This document shows positions 14,840 through 23,604 of a stretch of 49,087 bases of DNA, piece by piece. The DNA is from Candidatus Faecousia faecigallinarum (lineage in GTDB: Bacteria; Bacillota; Clostridia; Oscillospirales; Oscillospiraceae). Positions within the stretch are counted from its first letter, which is position 1. Each line of letters begins with the position of its first letter. Location: the NCBI GenBank assembly GCA_018712145.1, contig DVHJ01000089.1:1-49087 (forward strand), in the 5' to 3' direction. The translations under genes and the position numbers were made by a program. Under the pieces are notes generated by a model that worked only from the letters and a program-made list of their open reading frames with translations, had not been told where the DNA came from and ran no database searches.

Positions 14840-16236
14840 AACTGCTGTTTGAAAAAAGCGTGCCCGGCCGCCGCTGCACCATCCTGCCCCCCTGCGATGT
14901 GGAAGCGGTGGAGCTGCCAGAGGGCCTGGCCCGAGCAGAAACGCCGGCACTGCCGGAACTGTGCGAAACCGATATCTCCCGGCATTATAGCCAGCTGTGC
15001 CGGCAAGTCCACGGCGTCAACTGCGGATTCTACCCTCTGGGCTCCTGCACCATGAAGTACAATCCCCGGATTGACGAGGAAATGGCGGCGCTGCCCGGCT
15101 TTACCAACATCCACCCCCTGGCCCCGAAACACACCGTCCAGGGCTGCCAGGCAGTGCTGGATACCGCCAAGGCCTACCTGTGTGAAATCACCGGCATGGC
15201 AGACATGACCTTCCAGCCTGCCGCCGGAGCCCACGGGGAATTCACCGGGGTGCTGCTGATCAAGCAGTACCACGAGGCCAGAGGCGATCACCGGCGCACT
15301 AAGATCATTGTGCCGGACTCCGCCCACGGCACCAACCCGGCCACCGCCGCCATGTGCGGCTACCAGGTGGTGAATATTCCCTCCGCCCAAGACGGCTGCG
15401 TGGATTTGGATGCCTTGAAGGCGGTATTGGGGCCGGATACCGCAGGTCTAATGCTCACCAATCCCAACACTGTGGGGATATTTGATGAGAATATCTTGGA
15501 AATCACCCGGCTGGTCCACGAGGCCGGCGGCCTGTGCTACTACGACGGCGCCAACCTCAACGCCGTGATGGGTGTGGTCCGGCCCGGGGATATGGGGTTT
15601 GACTGCATCCACCTGAATCTCCACAAAACCTTCGCCACCCCCCACGGCGGCGGCGGCCCCGGCGCAGGGGCGGTGGGCTGCAAGGATTTCCTCATCCCCT
15701 ATCTGCCCAAGTCCGTTACCCAGGACGGCCCCGGCAGCAAGCAGGTGCGCAGCTTCACCGGCAACTTCCTGGTGGTGGTGTGGGCCCTGGCCTACCTCAT
15801 GACCCTGGGCCGGGGAGGCATCCCTGAGGCCGCCCGGAACGCAGTGCTCAACGCCAACTATCTGATGGAGAAAATCAAGGGCACCTTCTCCCCCGCCTTT
15901 GACCGGATTTGCATGCACGAGTTTGTGCTGGATTTGTCGGCGTTTAAGAAAGAAACCGGGGTATCCGCCCTGGATGTGGCCAAGTCCCTGATCGACTACG
16001 GGATGCACCCGCCCACCATGTACTTCCCCCTCATTGTCCACGAGGCACTGATGCTGGAACCCACGGAAACCGAAAGCCGGGAAACCCTAGATTGGGCGGC
16101 GGAGGTATTCCGCAAGCTCTATGATTTGGCCCATACCGATCCGGATTGGATGCACGGCGCGCCCCACAACACCCAAATTGGCCGGCCGGACGAGGTTCGG
16201 GCCGCCCGTAACCCGGTTTTGCGGTACACGCCGTGA
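14836..16236 (+). CDS. gcvPB: Glycine dehydrogenase (decarboxylating) subunit 2
   Basis: 466 aa. PLP-binding half of the split P protein: the PLP lysine is K264 in LNLHKTFATPHGGGGPG. Other family marks are YPLGSCTMKYNP, TFQPAAGAHGEFTG, DSAHGTNPATAAM and MYFPLIVHEALM. The start is the ATG overlapping the gcvPA stop, with GGAGGTG 9 nt before; the longer open frame upstream is inside gcvPA. Confidence 0.97.
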   Translation: MKLLFEKSVPGRRCTILPPCDVEAVELPEGLARAETPALPELCETDISRHYSQLCRQVHGVNCGFYPLGSCTMKYNPRIDEEMAALPGFTNIHPLAPKHTVQGCQAVLDTAKAYLCEITGMADMTFQPAAGAHGEFTGVLLIKQYHEARGDHRRTKIIVPDSAHGTNPATAAMCGYQVVNIPSAQDGCVDLDALKAVLGPDTAGLMLTNPNTVGIFDENILEITRLVHEAGGLCYYDGANLNAVMGVVRPGDMGFDCIHLNLHKTFATPHGGGGPGAGAVGCKDFLIPYLPKSVTQDGPGSKQVRSFTGNFLVVVWALAYLMTLGRGGIPEAARNAVLNANYLMEKIKGTFSPAFDRICMHEFVLDLSAFKKETGVSALDVAKSLIDYGMHPPTMYFPLIVHEALMLEPTETESRETLDWAAEVFRKLYDLAHTDPDWMHGAPHNTQIGRPDEVRAARNPVLRYTP

Positions 16237-17216
16237 TGCTGGGGCGGCTGGCACTGTACCAAGGCCAGGGGGTGGACCCATACCGCAACCTGGCGGTGGA
16301 GGAATATCTATTGCAAACCGTTCCCCCGGACTGCTGCATCCTCTACCTGTGGCAAAATCAGAACACCGTGGTCATTGGCCGGAATCAAAACCCCTGGAAA
16401 GAATGCCGCACCACCCTGCTGGAGGCGGAGGGGGGCCATCTGGCCCGGCGTCTGTCCGGCGGCGGCGCGGTGTACCACGATCTGGGGAATCTGAATTTCA
16501 CCTTTCTGGTGCCTACGGAATGGTATGATCTGGAAAAGCAGCTGTCGGTGATCCAGCTGGCCTGCCGGTCCTTTGGGATTGATGCCCGGCGGTCCGGCCG
16601 GAACGACCTGCTGGCCGGCGGCCGGAAATTCTCCGGGAACGCCTTTTACCGCAGCGGCAGCCGGTCCTACCACCACGGCACGCTCCTGGTGGATGTGGAC
16701 ACCGGCCCCATGGGCCGGTACTTAACCCCCGGCAAGGCCAAGCTGGAGGCCAAGGGGGTGGATTCCGTCCGGGCCCGGGTGGTCAACCTGGTGGAGCTGG
16801 CCCCCCAGATCACGGTGGAGGGGCTGAAAGAAGCGCTGTTCCACGCCTTTTCCGCCGTCTATGGGCTCCCCTGTCCCATTCTGGGACAGGAGGCCCTGGA
16901 CATGGACCAGGTGGAGGCCCTGACCCGGCGGAACCGCAGCTGGGCCTGGAACTATGGCCGGCAGCTGCCCTTTACCTTCCGCTGCGAAGGACAGTTTGCC
17001 TGGGGAAATCTCCAGCTCCACCTCCAAGTGGACGGCGGCATTGTCCGGCATGCCCAGGCCTTCTCCGACGCCATGGACTGGGAAATTGCCCCGGCCCTGG
17101 AAAAGGGCCTCATGAACTGCCCCTTCTCCCTCCCGGCCCTGTGCCAGGTGGTGGCGGATTGCTGCCCGGCCCAGGGGGCAGAGCTTTGCCAAATGCTGAC
17201 AGAACAGGAGATCTGA
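16236..17216 (+). CDS. lplA: Lipoate--protein ligase A
   Basis: 326 aa. Activates free lipoate with ATP and attaches it to GcvH. Motifs RRLSGGGAVYHDLGNLNFTF and GRKFSGNAFY are the lipoate/ATP site. The start ATG overlaps the gcvPB stop by one base (TGATG); a GTG codon directly precedes it. Context in the operon supports GcvH as the target. Confidence 0.94.
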   Translation: MLGRLALYQGQGVDPYRNLAVEEYLLQTVPPDCCILYLWQNQNTVVIGRNQNPWKECRTTLLEAEGGHLARRLSGGGAVYHDLGNLNFTFLVPTEWYDLEKQLSVIQLACRSFGIDARRSGRNDLLAGGRKFSGNAFYRSGSRSYHHGTLLVDVDTGPMGRYLTPGKAKLEAKGVDSVRARVVNLVELAPQITVEGLKEALFHAFSAVYGLPCPILGQEALDMDQVEALTRRNRSWAWNYGRQLPFTFRCEGQFAWGNLQLHLQVDGGIVRHAQAFSDAMDWEIAPALEKGLMNCPFSLPALCQVVADCCPAQGAELCQMLTEQEI

Positions 17217-17217
17217 G

Positions 17218-18594
17218 ATGAACCATTACCAATTGCTTGTCATCGGCGCCGGGCCCGGCGGCTATACCGCCGCCCTCCAGGCGGCCAAGCTGGGCCTGCG
17301 CACCGCCATTGTGGAGCGGCGGGAGGTGGGCGGCACCTGCCTGAACCGGGGCTGCATTCCCACCAAAGCCCTGCTCCACGCCGCCCAGATTTACCACGAA
17401 GCCCAATCCGGTGGGGAGGCCGGTATCCTGGCCCAGGATTTGCAGCTGGATCTGCCGGCCATGTTTGCCCACCAGCGGAAAATCACCGAAACCCTCCGCA
17501 GCGGCGTGGAGGGCCTGCTCCGCAATGCCAAGGTAGAGTTGATTCCCGGTTCCGCCGCCATCACCGCCCCGAATACCGTTCAGGTGGAACGGGACGGAGA
17601 ACGCCGGACCTTCACCGCGGAACGGATTCTGATCGCCACCGGTTCCGAGCCGGCCATGCCCCCGATTCCCGGGCTGGAGCTGGCCATGACCTCCGACCAG
17701 ATTTTGCAGGGCATGGACCGGCCCTACCGCTCCATCGTCATCATCGGTGGCGGGGTGATCGGCGTGGAATTTGCCAGCTTTTTCCGCCAGCTGGGGTGCC
17801 AGGTCACCATTTTGGAGGGGCTGGACCGGCTGCTGCCCAATCTGGACCGGGAACTGGGCCAAAACCTGGCCCAGCTGTTCAAAAAGCAGGGCCTAAACGT
17901 TTACACCAACGCCATGGTGCAGGCCGTGGAGCCGGGGCAGGATGGGCTCACCGTCCGGTTCCAGGGCAAAACCGGCCCCGGCGCGGCCACGGCGGAGAAA
18001 GTGTTGTGCGCCATCGGCCGCCGCCCTGCCTGGGCGGGGCTGTTCCCCGGGGATCTTCAGCCGGAAACCGAGGGCCGTCGTATCCGGGTGGACAGCCGGT
18101 TTGCCACCAGCATTCCCGGGGTGTACGCCATTGGCGACGTGTCCTCAACCATTCAGCTGGCCCACGTAGCCGCCGCCCAGGGCACTGCCTGCGTCAACCT
18201 AATGTGGGGCAAGCCGGTGGGGATGGACCTGAGTATTGTGCCCAGCTGCATCTATTGCCGCCCGGAAATTGCATCGGTTGGTTTGACGGAAGCCCAGGCC
18301 AAAGCCGCCGGTATCCCGGCGAAAATCGGAAAGTGCACCTTATTTTCCAACGCCAGAACCATGATTGCCAACCCCGGCCGCAGCTTTATCAAGCTGGTGG
18401 CCCACAGCGAAACCCACGAGATGCTCGGCGCCCAACTCATGTGCGAGCACAGCACAGACATGATCAGCCAAATCAGCCTGGCCATGGCCAATCACCTCAC
18501 CGCCCAGCAGCTTCTGCTGGCCATGCGTCCCCACCCCACCTTTGAGGAGGCTATGGCAGACGCATTGGAGGATCTGATCCGAAAATTGGGATAA
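17218..18594 (+). CDS. lpdA: Dihydrolipoyl dehydrogenase (L protein)
   Basis: 458 aa FAD/NAD enzyme re-oxidising dihydrolipoyl-GcvH. FAD site GAGPGGYTAA, redox disulfide C41/C46 in GGTCLNRGCIPTK, NAD site IIGGGVIGVEFASF, second FAD motif PGVYAIGDV, and catalytic H439 followed by the glutamates in HPTFEE. One base after the lplA stop. Last gene of the riboswitch operon, followed by a terminator. Confidence 0.96.
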   Translation: MNHYQLLVIGAGPGGYTAALQAAKLGLRTAIVERREVGGTCLNRGCIPTKALLHAAQIYHEAQSGGEAGILAQDLQLDLPAMFAHQRKITETLRSGVEGLLRNAKVELIPGSAAITAPNTVQVERDGERRTFTAERILIATGSEPAMPPIPGLELAMTSDQILQGMDRPYRSIVIIGGGVIGVEFASFFRQLGCQVTILEGLDRLLPNLDRELGQNLAQLFKKQGLNVYTNAMVQAVEPGQDGLTVRFQGKTGPGAATAEKVLCAIGRRPAWAGLFPGDLQPETEGRRIRVDSRFATSIPGVYAIGDVSSTIQLAHVAAAQGTACVNLMWGKPVGMDLSIVPSCIYCRPEIASVGLTEAQAKAAGIPAKIGKCTLFSNARTMIANPGRSFIKLVAHSETHEMLGAQLMCEHSTDMISQISLAMANHLTAQQLLLAMRPHPTFEEAMADALEDLIRKLG

Positions 18595-18602
18595 CATTCA
18601 GC

Positions 18603-18637
18603 GCCCGGGTGGCCCGAAAGGGCTATCCGGGCCTTTT
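18603..18637 (+). terminator. Terminator of the glycine-cleavage operon
   Basis: 13-bp stem (GCCCGGGTGGCCC with its partner, two G-U pairs) closed by a GAAA tetraloop, followed by CTTTT. Confidence 0.8.
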
Positions 18638-18660
18638 CCAACCGGCTGGGGAAAAAGCCC

Positions 18661-18689
18661 TTGACGGAATCTCCCTGGCCAGGTATGAT
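18661..18689 (+). promoter_or_regulatory. Promoter of the fucosidase operon
   Basis: TTGACG, 17-bp spacer, TATGAT; 33 bp before the first fucosidase start. Confidence 0.75.
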
Positions 18690-18722
18690 AAATGCCAGTA
18701 TGCCCACAAAGGAGGCAACCCC

Positions 18723-20036
18723 ATGTCCAGTTACATCACCAAGAAAACCCCAGGGGATACCGCCTGGTTTATCCGGGACCGGTTCGGCATGTTTATCCAC
18801 TTTGGCCTGTATGCCATGCCCGCCCGGCACGAGTGGGTAAAGACCCGGGAGTGTATGACCGACGAAGCCTATGACCGGTATTTCCGCCACTTTGACCCGG
18901 ATTTGTACGATCCGGCCCAATGGGCAAAGATGGCCAAAGCCGCCGGGATGAAGTACGCCGTCATGACGGCCAAGCATCACGAGGGCTTCTGCCTGTTTGA
19001 CTCTCAGTACACCGATTACAAGTGTACCAACACCCCTGCCGGCCGGGATTTGATCCGGGACTATGTGGACGCTTTCCGAGCCGAGGGCCTGCGGGTAGGG
19101 TTCTACTACTCCCTCATCGACTGGCACCATCCGGATTTCACCGTGGATATGCTCCACCCCCGGCGCCGGGACCCCAACGCCCAGCAGCTCAACCAGGGCC
19201 GGGACATGAAGCGCTATGCCCAGTACATGAAAGATCAGGTCACGGAGCTATTGACCAATTACGGGAAAATTGACATCCTCTGGTTCGATTTTTCCTATTC
19301 CGGCAATCACGACGGGGATAGCTGGATGAAGGGCAAGGGCAAGGCGGACTGGGATGCAGAAGGGCTCATTGCCACGGCCCGGCGGCTGCAGCCGGACATC
19401 CTCATCGACAACCGGGCGGAAATTGATCAGGACATCTGGACCCCCGAGCAGTACCAGCCCAAGGCCTGGGTGCGGCATCCGGAAACCGGGGATCTGGTCA
19501 CCTGGGAGGCCTGCCAGACCTTTTCCGGCTCCTGGGGGTACTACCGGGACGAGATGACCTGGAAGTCCCCGGAAATGCTCATTCGGATGCTGGTGGAGAC
19601 GGTTTCCCTGGGGGGAAATCTCCTGATGAACGTGGGCCCCACCGCCCGGGGATATCTGGACAGCCGGGCCTGCGCCGCCCTGGAGGTGTATGCCCAGTGG
19701 ATGAAGTACAACAGCCGGTCCATTTACGGCTGCACCATGGCCGAGCCGGAGTTCCAGGCCCCCAGGGACTGCCGCTTCACCCAGAGCATGGACGGCAAGC
19801 GGCTGTATGTCCACCTGTTTGCCTATCCCTTTGCCTACCTGGAGCTGCCCGGCCTGGCAGGCAAGGTGGAGTATGCCCAGTTCCTCCACGACGGCAGCGA
19901 GATCCGCTTTACCGAGGGACAGGTGGATCACTTCTCCCTGGGAGCCAGCCGGCAGGCGGACCTGCTGGTGTTGGAGCTGCCCACGGTAAAGCCGGACAGC
20001 CTGGTGCCGGTAATTGAACTGTTTTTGAAAGGATAA
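18723..20036 (+). CDS. Alpha-L-fucosidase, GH29
   Basis: 437 aa, no signal peptide, so a cytoplasmic exo-enzyme acting on imported fucosides. (Beta/alpha)8 barrel marks: FGMFIHFGLYAMPARHEWVK, KYAVMTAKHHEGFCLFDS, VGFYYSLIDWHHPDF, and nucleophile D189 in ILWFDFSYSG. GGNLLMNVGPTARG closes the barrel; a small beta domain follows. ATG behind AAAGGAGG. First of two tandem GH29 genes, 6 bp apart. Short compared with secreted GH29 enzymes. Confidence 0.92.
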   Translation: MSSYITKKTPGDTAWFIRDRFGMFIHFGLYAMPARHEWVKTRECMTDEAYDRYFRHFDPDLYDPAQWAKMAKAAGMKYAVMTAKHHEGFCLFDSQYTDYKCTNTPAGRDLIRDYVDAFRAEGLRVGFYYSLIDWHHPDFTVDMLHPRRRDPNAQQLNQGRDMKRYAQYMKDQVTELLTNYGKIDILWFDFSYSGNHDGDSWMKGKGKADWDAEGLIATARRLQPDILIDNRAEIDQDIWTPEQYQPKAWVRHPETGDLVTWEACQTFSGSWGYYRDEMTWKSPEMLIRMLVETVSLGGNLLMNVGPTARGYLDSRACAALEVYAQWMKYNSRSIYGCTMAEPEFQAPRDCRFTQSMDGKRLYVHLFAYPFAYLELPGLAGKVEYAQFLHDGSEIRFTEGQVDHFSLGASRQADLLVLELPTVKPDSLVPVIELFLKG

Positions 20037-20042
20037 ACGGCC

Positions 20043-21257
20043 ATGAATTTTACCCCCATCCCTACCCCACAGCAGGCAGCCTTCCAGGACTGGGCCTTTG
20101 GCCTGTTCTTCCACTTCGGCATCCGCACGTTTTATGAAGGCCACCGGGACTGGGACGGCAAGCCCATGCCCGCCGGCGCCTTTAACCCCACCGCCCTGGA
20201 CTGCCGCCAGTGGACGGCTGCCGCCCGGGCGGCCGGAGCCAAATATGCGGTGCTGGTGGCCAAGCATCACGACGGCTTTGCCAACTGGCCCACCCGGTAC
20301 AGCGATTATTCCGTGGCCCAAACCCCCTGGAAGGGGGGAAAAGGGGACGTGGTGCGGGAGTTTGTGGAGGCCTGCCGGGCGGATAACCTGAAGGTTGGCC
20401 TGTACTACTCCCCTGCCCAGGCCGGTTTTCTGAACTGGCAGCCCAGGGAATACGACGATTACTTTGTCAACCAAATTACCGAGCTATTGACCAATTACGG
20501 GAAAATCGACTACCTCTGGTTTGACGCCTGCGGCTCCGGGGACCACCGGTACGACACCCCCCGGATTGTCCAGGTGATCCGCCGGTTGCAGCCGGACATT
20601 CTCCTGTTCAACCTGTGGGATCCGGATACCCGGTGGATCGGCAACGAATCCGGGGTGGCCGGATTGGAGACCAGGAGCTATGTGGACACCCTGGACACCG
20701 CAGTTGACGTGCCCAATCCCCAGAAAATGGCCCGGCGGGCCTTCCTGCCTGCCGAGTGTGACTGCTGCATCCGGGGCCACACCTGGTTCTACAGCGACGC
20801 CAACGAGGATCAACTGAAATCCGTAGAGGAACTGTTTGGCCTGTACTGCGCCAGCGTGGGCAACAACGCCAATTTCCTGCTGAACGTTGGCCCGGACCGC
20901 CGGGGCCTGCTGCCGGAAAAGGACGTGGAGCGGCTCACCGGCCTGGGCCGGGAAATTCGCCGCCGGTTTCAGGACAACGTGCTGCCCTGCACCGTGGCGG
21001 TAACGGAAGGGGTTTACCGGTGCACCCTGCCGGAAACCCGCCTGGTGGGGGGCCTTGTCCTGGAGGAAGACCCGGGAGAACGAATTACCGCGTTCCAGGT
21101 GGCCCTGCAGCCGGCAGACGGCTCCCGGCCGGTGACGGTATACCGGGGCCAGGGGGTTGGCCGCCGCCGGTTCTGCCTGTTCCCGCCCCTGGCCACCCGG
21201 GAAATCACCGTTACCCCGGATGCCCCCACCCTGAGCCGCATCACCCTCATCCGGTAG
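20043..21257 (+). CDS. Second GH29 alpha-L-fucosidase-like protein
   Basis: 404 aa, divergent paralogue of the preceding gene: GLFFHFGIRTFYEGHRDW, YAVLVAKHHDGFANW, identical ELLTNYGKID before nucleophile D161 (YLWFDACGSG), ANFLLNVGPDRRG, and a C-terminal beta domain. No signal peptide. It probably has a different linkage preference from its neighbour; the substrate cannot be read from sequence. TAG stop. Confidence 0.9.
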   Translation: MNFTPIPTPQQAAFQDWAFGLFFHFGIRTFYEGHRDWDGKPMPAGAFNPTALDCRQWTAAARAAGAKYAVLVAKHHDGFANWPTRYSDYSVAQTPWKGGKGDVVREFVEACRADNLKVGLYYSPAQAGFLNWQPREYDDYFVNQITELLTNYGKIDYLWFDACGSGDHRYDTPRIVQVIRRLQPDILLFNLWDPDTRWIGNESGVAGLETRSYVDTLDTAVDVPNPQKMARRAFLPAECDCCIRGHTWFYSDANEDQLKSVEELFGLYCASVGNNANFLLNVGPDRRGLLPEKDVERLTGLGREIRRRFQDNVLPCTVAVTEGVYRCTLPETRLVGGLVLEEDPGERITAFQVALQPADGSRPVTVYRGQGVGRRRFCLFPPLATREITVTPDAPTLSRITLIR

Positions 21258-21303
21258 CGGATAACACCAACTATGCGCCTTGGGCGCGGAAGAGAAGGAT
21301 ACC

Positions 21304-22431
21304 ATGAACGAAAAGGAAATCGGCGAGCTGCGCCGCCGGCTGAAGCCGGAAAAAACCAGCATCACCCACATCTTCGGATGTTATGTAAATGAGAAGCAGG
21401 AAATTGCCTCCACCTTTGACCAGCCCCTGGGGGTACTGTCGGAGGAAGAGGGGGAACGTCTGCTGGCCCTCCTCCGCCGGGCTCTGTCCGGCTCCGTGGG
21501 GAAAAACCTGATGGACATGGAATTTACCACCCAGCAGGTGGCGGACAGCGAAGAGCACCGGCGGTTGACTGCCCTGCGGGAGGCGGAGGATCCGGAAACC
21601 CTCCGCCAATTTTACGAGACGGTGGCCGGAGCATTGCAGTTGGATACCGGCTACCTGATTCTCCTGGCCAGGGACGCCTATGACGTGCCCCACAAGGGCA
21701 AAGACGATCTTACGTTAGCCGAAGGATCGGAAACGGTGTTCCGGTATGTTTTGTGCGCCATCTGCCCGGTCAAGCTGGGGAAAACCGCCCTGACCTATGC
21801 CGTCACCGCCGGGGAGTTTCACAACCGGGCCACCGACTGGCTGGTGGGCAGCCCGGAGTTGGGCTTTCTGTTCCCCGCCTTTGACAACCGGGCCACCAAT
21901 CTTTACGCCGCCCTGTACTACTGCAAGAGCGGCGCCGACAACCACGAGGACTTTGTCCAGGCCGTATTCCACCGCCCGGCCCCCATGCCTGCAGCAGAGC
22001 AGCGGGAAAACTTTCAGACCATTCTCGGCGATTCCCTGGGGGACGAATGCTCCCTGGAGACGGTGCAGACGGTTCGGGATCAGCTGTGCGCCATGATTCA
22101 GGAGCACAAGGAAAGCAAGGAGCCGGAGCTGCTCACCATCACCCGGGGCACCGTCAAAGGGGTTCTGGCCGCCTGCGGCATATCGGAACCAAAAGTGGAG
22201 GCCTTTGGCCAGCAGTACGGGGAGACCTTTGGGGAGGACACGGATTTGCCGCCGAAGAATTTAATCGATCCCCGGCAAATGGAGGTGACCACCCCGGATG
22301 TGACCATTCGGGTGAACCCGGAGCGGCCGGAGCTGATTCAAACCAAGGTGTTGGGCGGCGCAAAGTACATCCTCATTCGGGCAGATGAAGGGGTGCAGGT
22401 CAACGGCGTCAATATTCAGATTCACGACTAA
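21304..22431 (+). CDS. DUF4317 family protein
   Basis: 375 aa. MNEKEIGELRRRLKPEK, THIFGCYVNEKQEIASTFDQ, GKNLMDMEFTTQQVADSEEH and NRATNLYAALYYC match my memory of DUF4317, a soluble clostridial family without known function. The start chosen has AGAAGGA upstream. 46 bp after the fucosidases, possibly co-transcribed; a terminator follows. Confidence 0.85.
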   Translation: MNEKEIGELRRRLKPEKTSITHIFGCYVNEKQEIASTFDQPLGVLSEEEGERLLALLRRALSGSVGKNLMDMEFTTQQVADSEEHRRLTALREAEDPETLRQFYETVAGALQLDTGYLILLARDAYDVPHKGKDDLTLAEGSETVFRYVLCAICPVKLGKTALTYAVTAGEFHNRATDWLVGSPELGFLFPAFDNRATNLYAALYYCKSGADNHEDFVQAVFHRPAPMPAAEQRENFQTILGDSLGDECSLETVQTVRDQLCAMIQEHKESKEPELLTITRGTVKGVLAACGISEPKVEAFGQQYGETFGEDTDLPPKNLIDPRQMEVTTPDVTIRVNPERPELIQTKVLGGAKYILIRADEGVQVNGVNIQIHD

Positions 22432-22436
22432 TCCAA

Positions 22437-22480
22437 AAAAACCCGCTGTTCTGGGGATCCTTGCAGCGGGTTTTATTTTT
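22437..22480 (+). terminator. Terminator after DUF4317
   Basis: ACCCGCTG ... CAGCGGGT hairpin flanked by A-run and TTTTATTTTTT; can work in both directions. Confidence 0.8.
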
Positions 22481-22533
22481 TCCCAGACGGGCAGATTTTC
22501 CTCACCGGATTCCAGGTTGGAAAATTTTGGAAC

Positions 22534-22592
22534 CTGAAGAGAACCGAAGAGAAGGGAAGAGAACCGAAGAGAACAAGAAGAGAACAGAATTT
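22534..22592 (+). repeat. Purine-only short repeat tract
   Basis: Irregular repeats of GAAGAGAACC/GAAGAGAAGGG on the plus strand, about 60 nt almost without pyrimidines. Nothing coding around it. Confidence 0.6.
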
Positions 22593-22689
22593 CTCTCAAA
22601 GCAGAGGAGGAAGAAGAGGGCGGCCAAAGGCCGCCCCGTGGGGTCAATCCCCAATTTTGTGTCAACTCCATTTCGGGTGCAAATAGAGC

Positions 22690-22726
22690 AGATTGCCACA
22701 GGTGTGCCCACTGGTTCGCAATGACA
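22690..22726. repeat. REP-like unit
   Basis: AGATTGCCACAGGTGTGCCC to TCGCAATGACA, same family as the other REP-like units. A decayed opposite half (TGTCATTGTGAGGAGCG) lies at 22857-22873. Confidence 0.6.
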
Positions 22727-22914
22727 TGCTGAAGACAGGAACCTGGCAGCGGTTGCAAGGGCGTAGGTGCGTAGGGTGTACAGAAGGCGGGGTGTGTGGC
22801 TGCGGATTTGCCCCGGGAGAACGTAGTTGCCACGCGGACAGGTGCTGTTTCTGCATGTCATTGTGAGGAGCGAAAGGTTGAAACAACGTAAATTGGGCTA
22901 AAAACAGATAAAAT

Positions 22915-23071
22915 CAAAAAAGCGTACAAAAACAAAGCCCAGGCTATAGACTGTTTTTGCACGCTATTCCGCCTTTGAAAGAGAATAGGCCAAGGCTTCT
23001 GCCACAACACCTGCACGTTGGTAACAGACAGGCGGTAGTTCCGCTGTCCAACGCCGGGAGGTCACTATTCT
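22915..23071 (-). ncRNA. Putative stand-alone structured ncRNA, about 157 nt
   Basis: Minus-strand transcription unit with promoter and terminator and no reading frame. The 5' end AGAATAG (23065-23071) can pair with CTATTCT (complement of 22982-22988). Inside, CGTTGGACAGCGG pairs with CCGCCTGTC and CCAACG to form a long arm, and GGC-AGAA-GCC forms a small hairpin. The CTATTC segment can instead pair with GAATAG just before the terminator, so two folds compete. The 3' end is a 13-bp stem (22922-22934 with 22952-22964) plus six U. Length and bubble-like layout would suit 6S RNA, but I cannot confirm a family; an orphan riboswitch is another option. Confidence 0.6.
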
Positions 23072-23077
23072 GAAAAA

Positions 23078-23106
23078 ATTATATCATGCCACGCTACACA
23101 GGTCAA
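23078..23106 (-). promoter_or_regulatory. Promoter of the ncRNA
   Basis: Minus strand TTGACC (23101-23106), 17-bp spacer, TATAAT (23078-23083). Near-consensus sigma-A spacing. Confidence 0.75.
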
Positions 23107-23187
23107 GAGGATCCTATTTCCCTTTGGTGCCTTGGTGTGCAGCAGAAAGGAATGGTCATAGCGATGGGACGTCCCCGCAATGGGCAC

Positions 23188-23232
23188 AAAAAAAGGGCCC
23201 CGCAGCAAAATTTGCATTTTGCAGCGGGCCCA
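23188..23232 (-). terminator. Terminator of the S10-spc-alpha operon
   Basis: Minus strand: GGGCCCGCTGCAAAAT (23216-23231), 4-nt loop, its near-perfect complement (23195-23211), then seven T. It begins 9 bp after the rplQ stop. Confidence 0.9.
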
Positions 23233-23240
23233 TTTTTGCG

Positions 23241-23582
23241 TTAAACCAACTCGATTACAGCGGTCTCTGCAGCATCGCCCCGGCGGGCACCCAGACGGGT
23301 TACTCTGGTATAGCCGCCGTTGCGGTCAGCATACTTGGGGGCAATCTCCTTAAAGAGCTTGTTCACCACATCTTCCTTGGTGATAAAGCCCATGGCCCGC
23401 CGGTAGGCAGCCAGGTTGCCCTTCTTTCCCAGGGTGATCATTTTCTCCGCTACGGGCTGCACTTCCTTGGCCCGGTAAAAGGTGGTTTCAATCCGGCCCT
23501 TTTCCAGCAGGTCAGTGGTCAGCTGGCGCAGCAGGGCCTTTCTCTGTGCGCTGGTTCTGCCAAGCTTGCGAGTACCGAACAT
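23241..23582 (-). CDS. rplQ: 50S ribosomal protein L17
   Basis: 113 aa, normal bacterial length. [22 protein letters not shown] and [21 protein letters not shown] are the family ends. Last gene of the operon, after rpoA. Confidence 0.98.
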   Translation of the reverse strand: MFGTRKLGRTSAQRKALLRQLTTDLLEKGRIETTFYRAKEVQPVAEKMITLGKKGNLAAYRRAMGFITKEDVVNKLFKEIAPKYADRNGGYTRVTRLGARRGDAAETAVIELV

Positions 23583-23604
23583 GCGCGTTTCCTCCTTATT
23601 TTAC

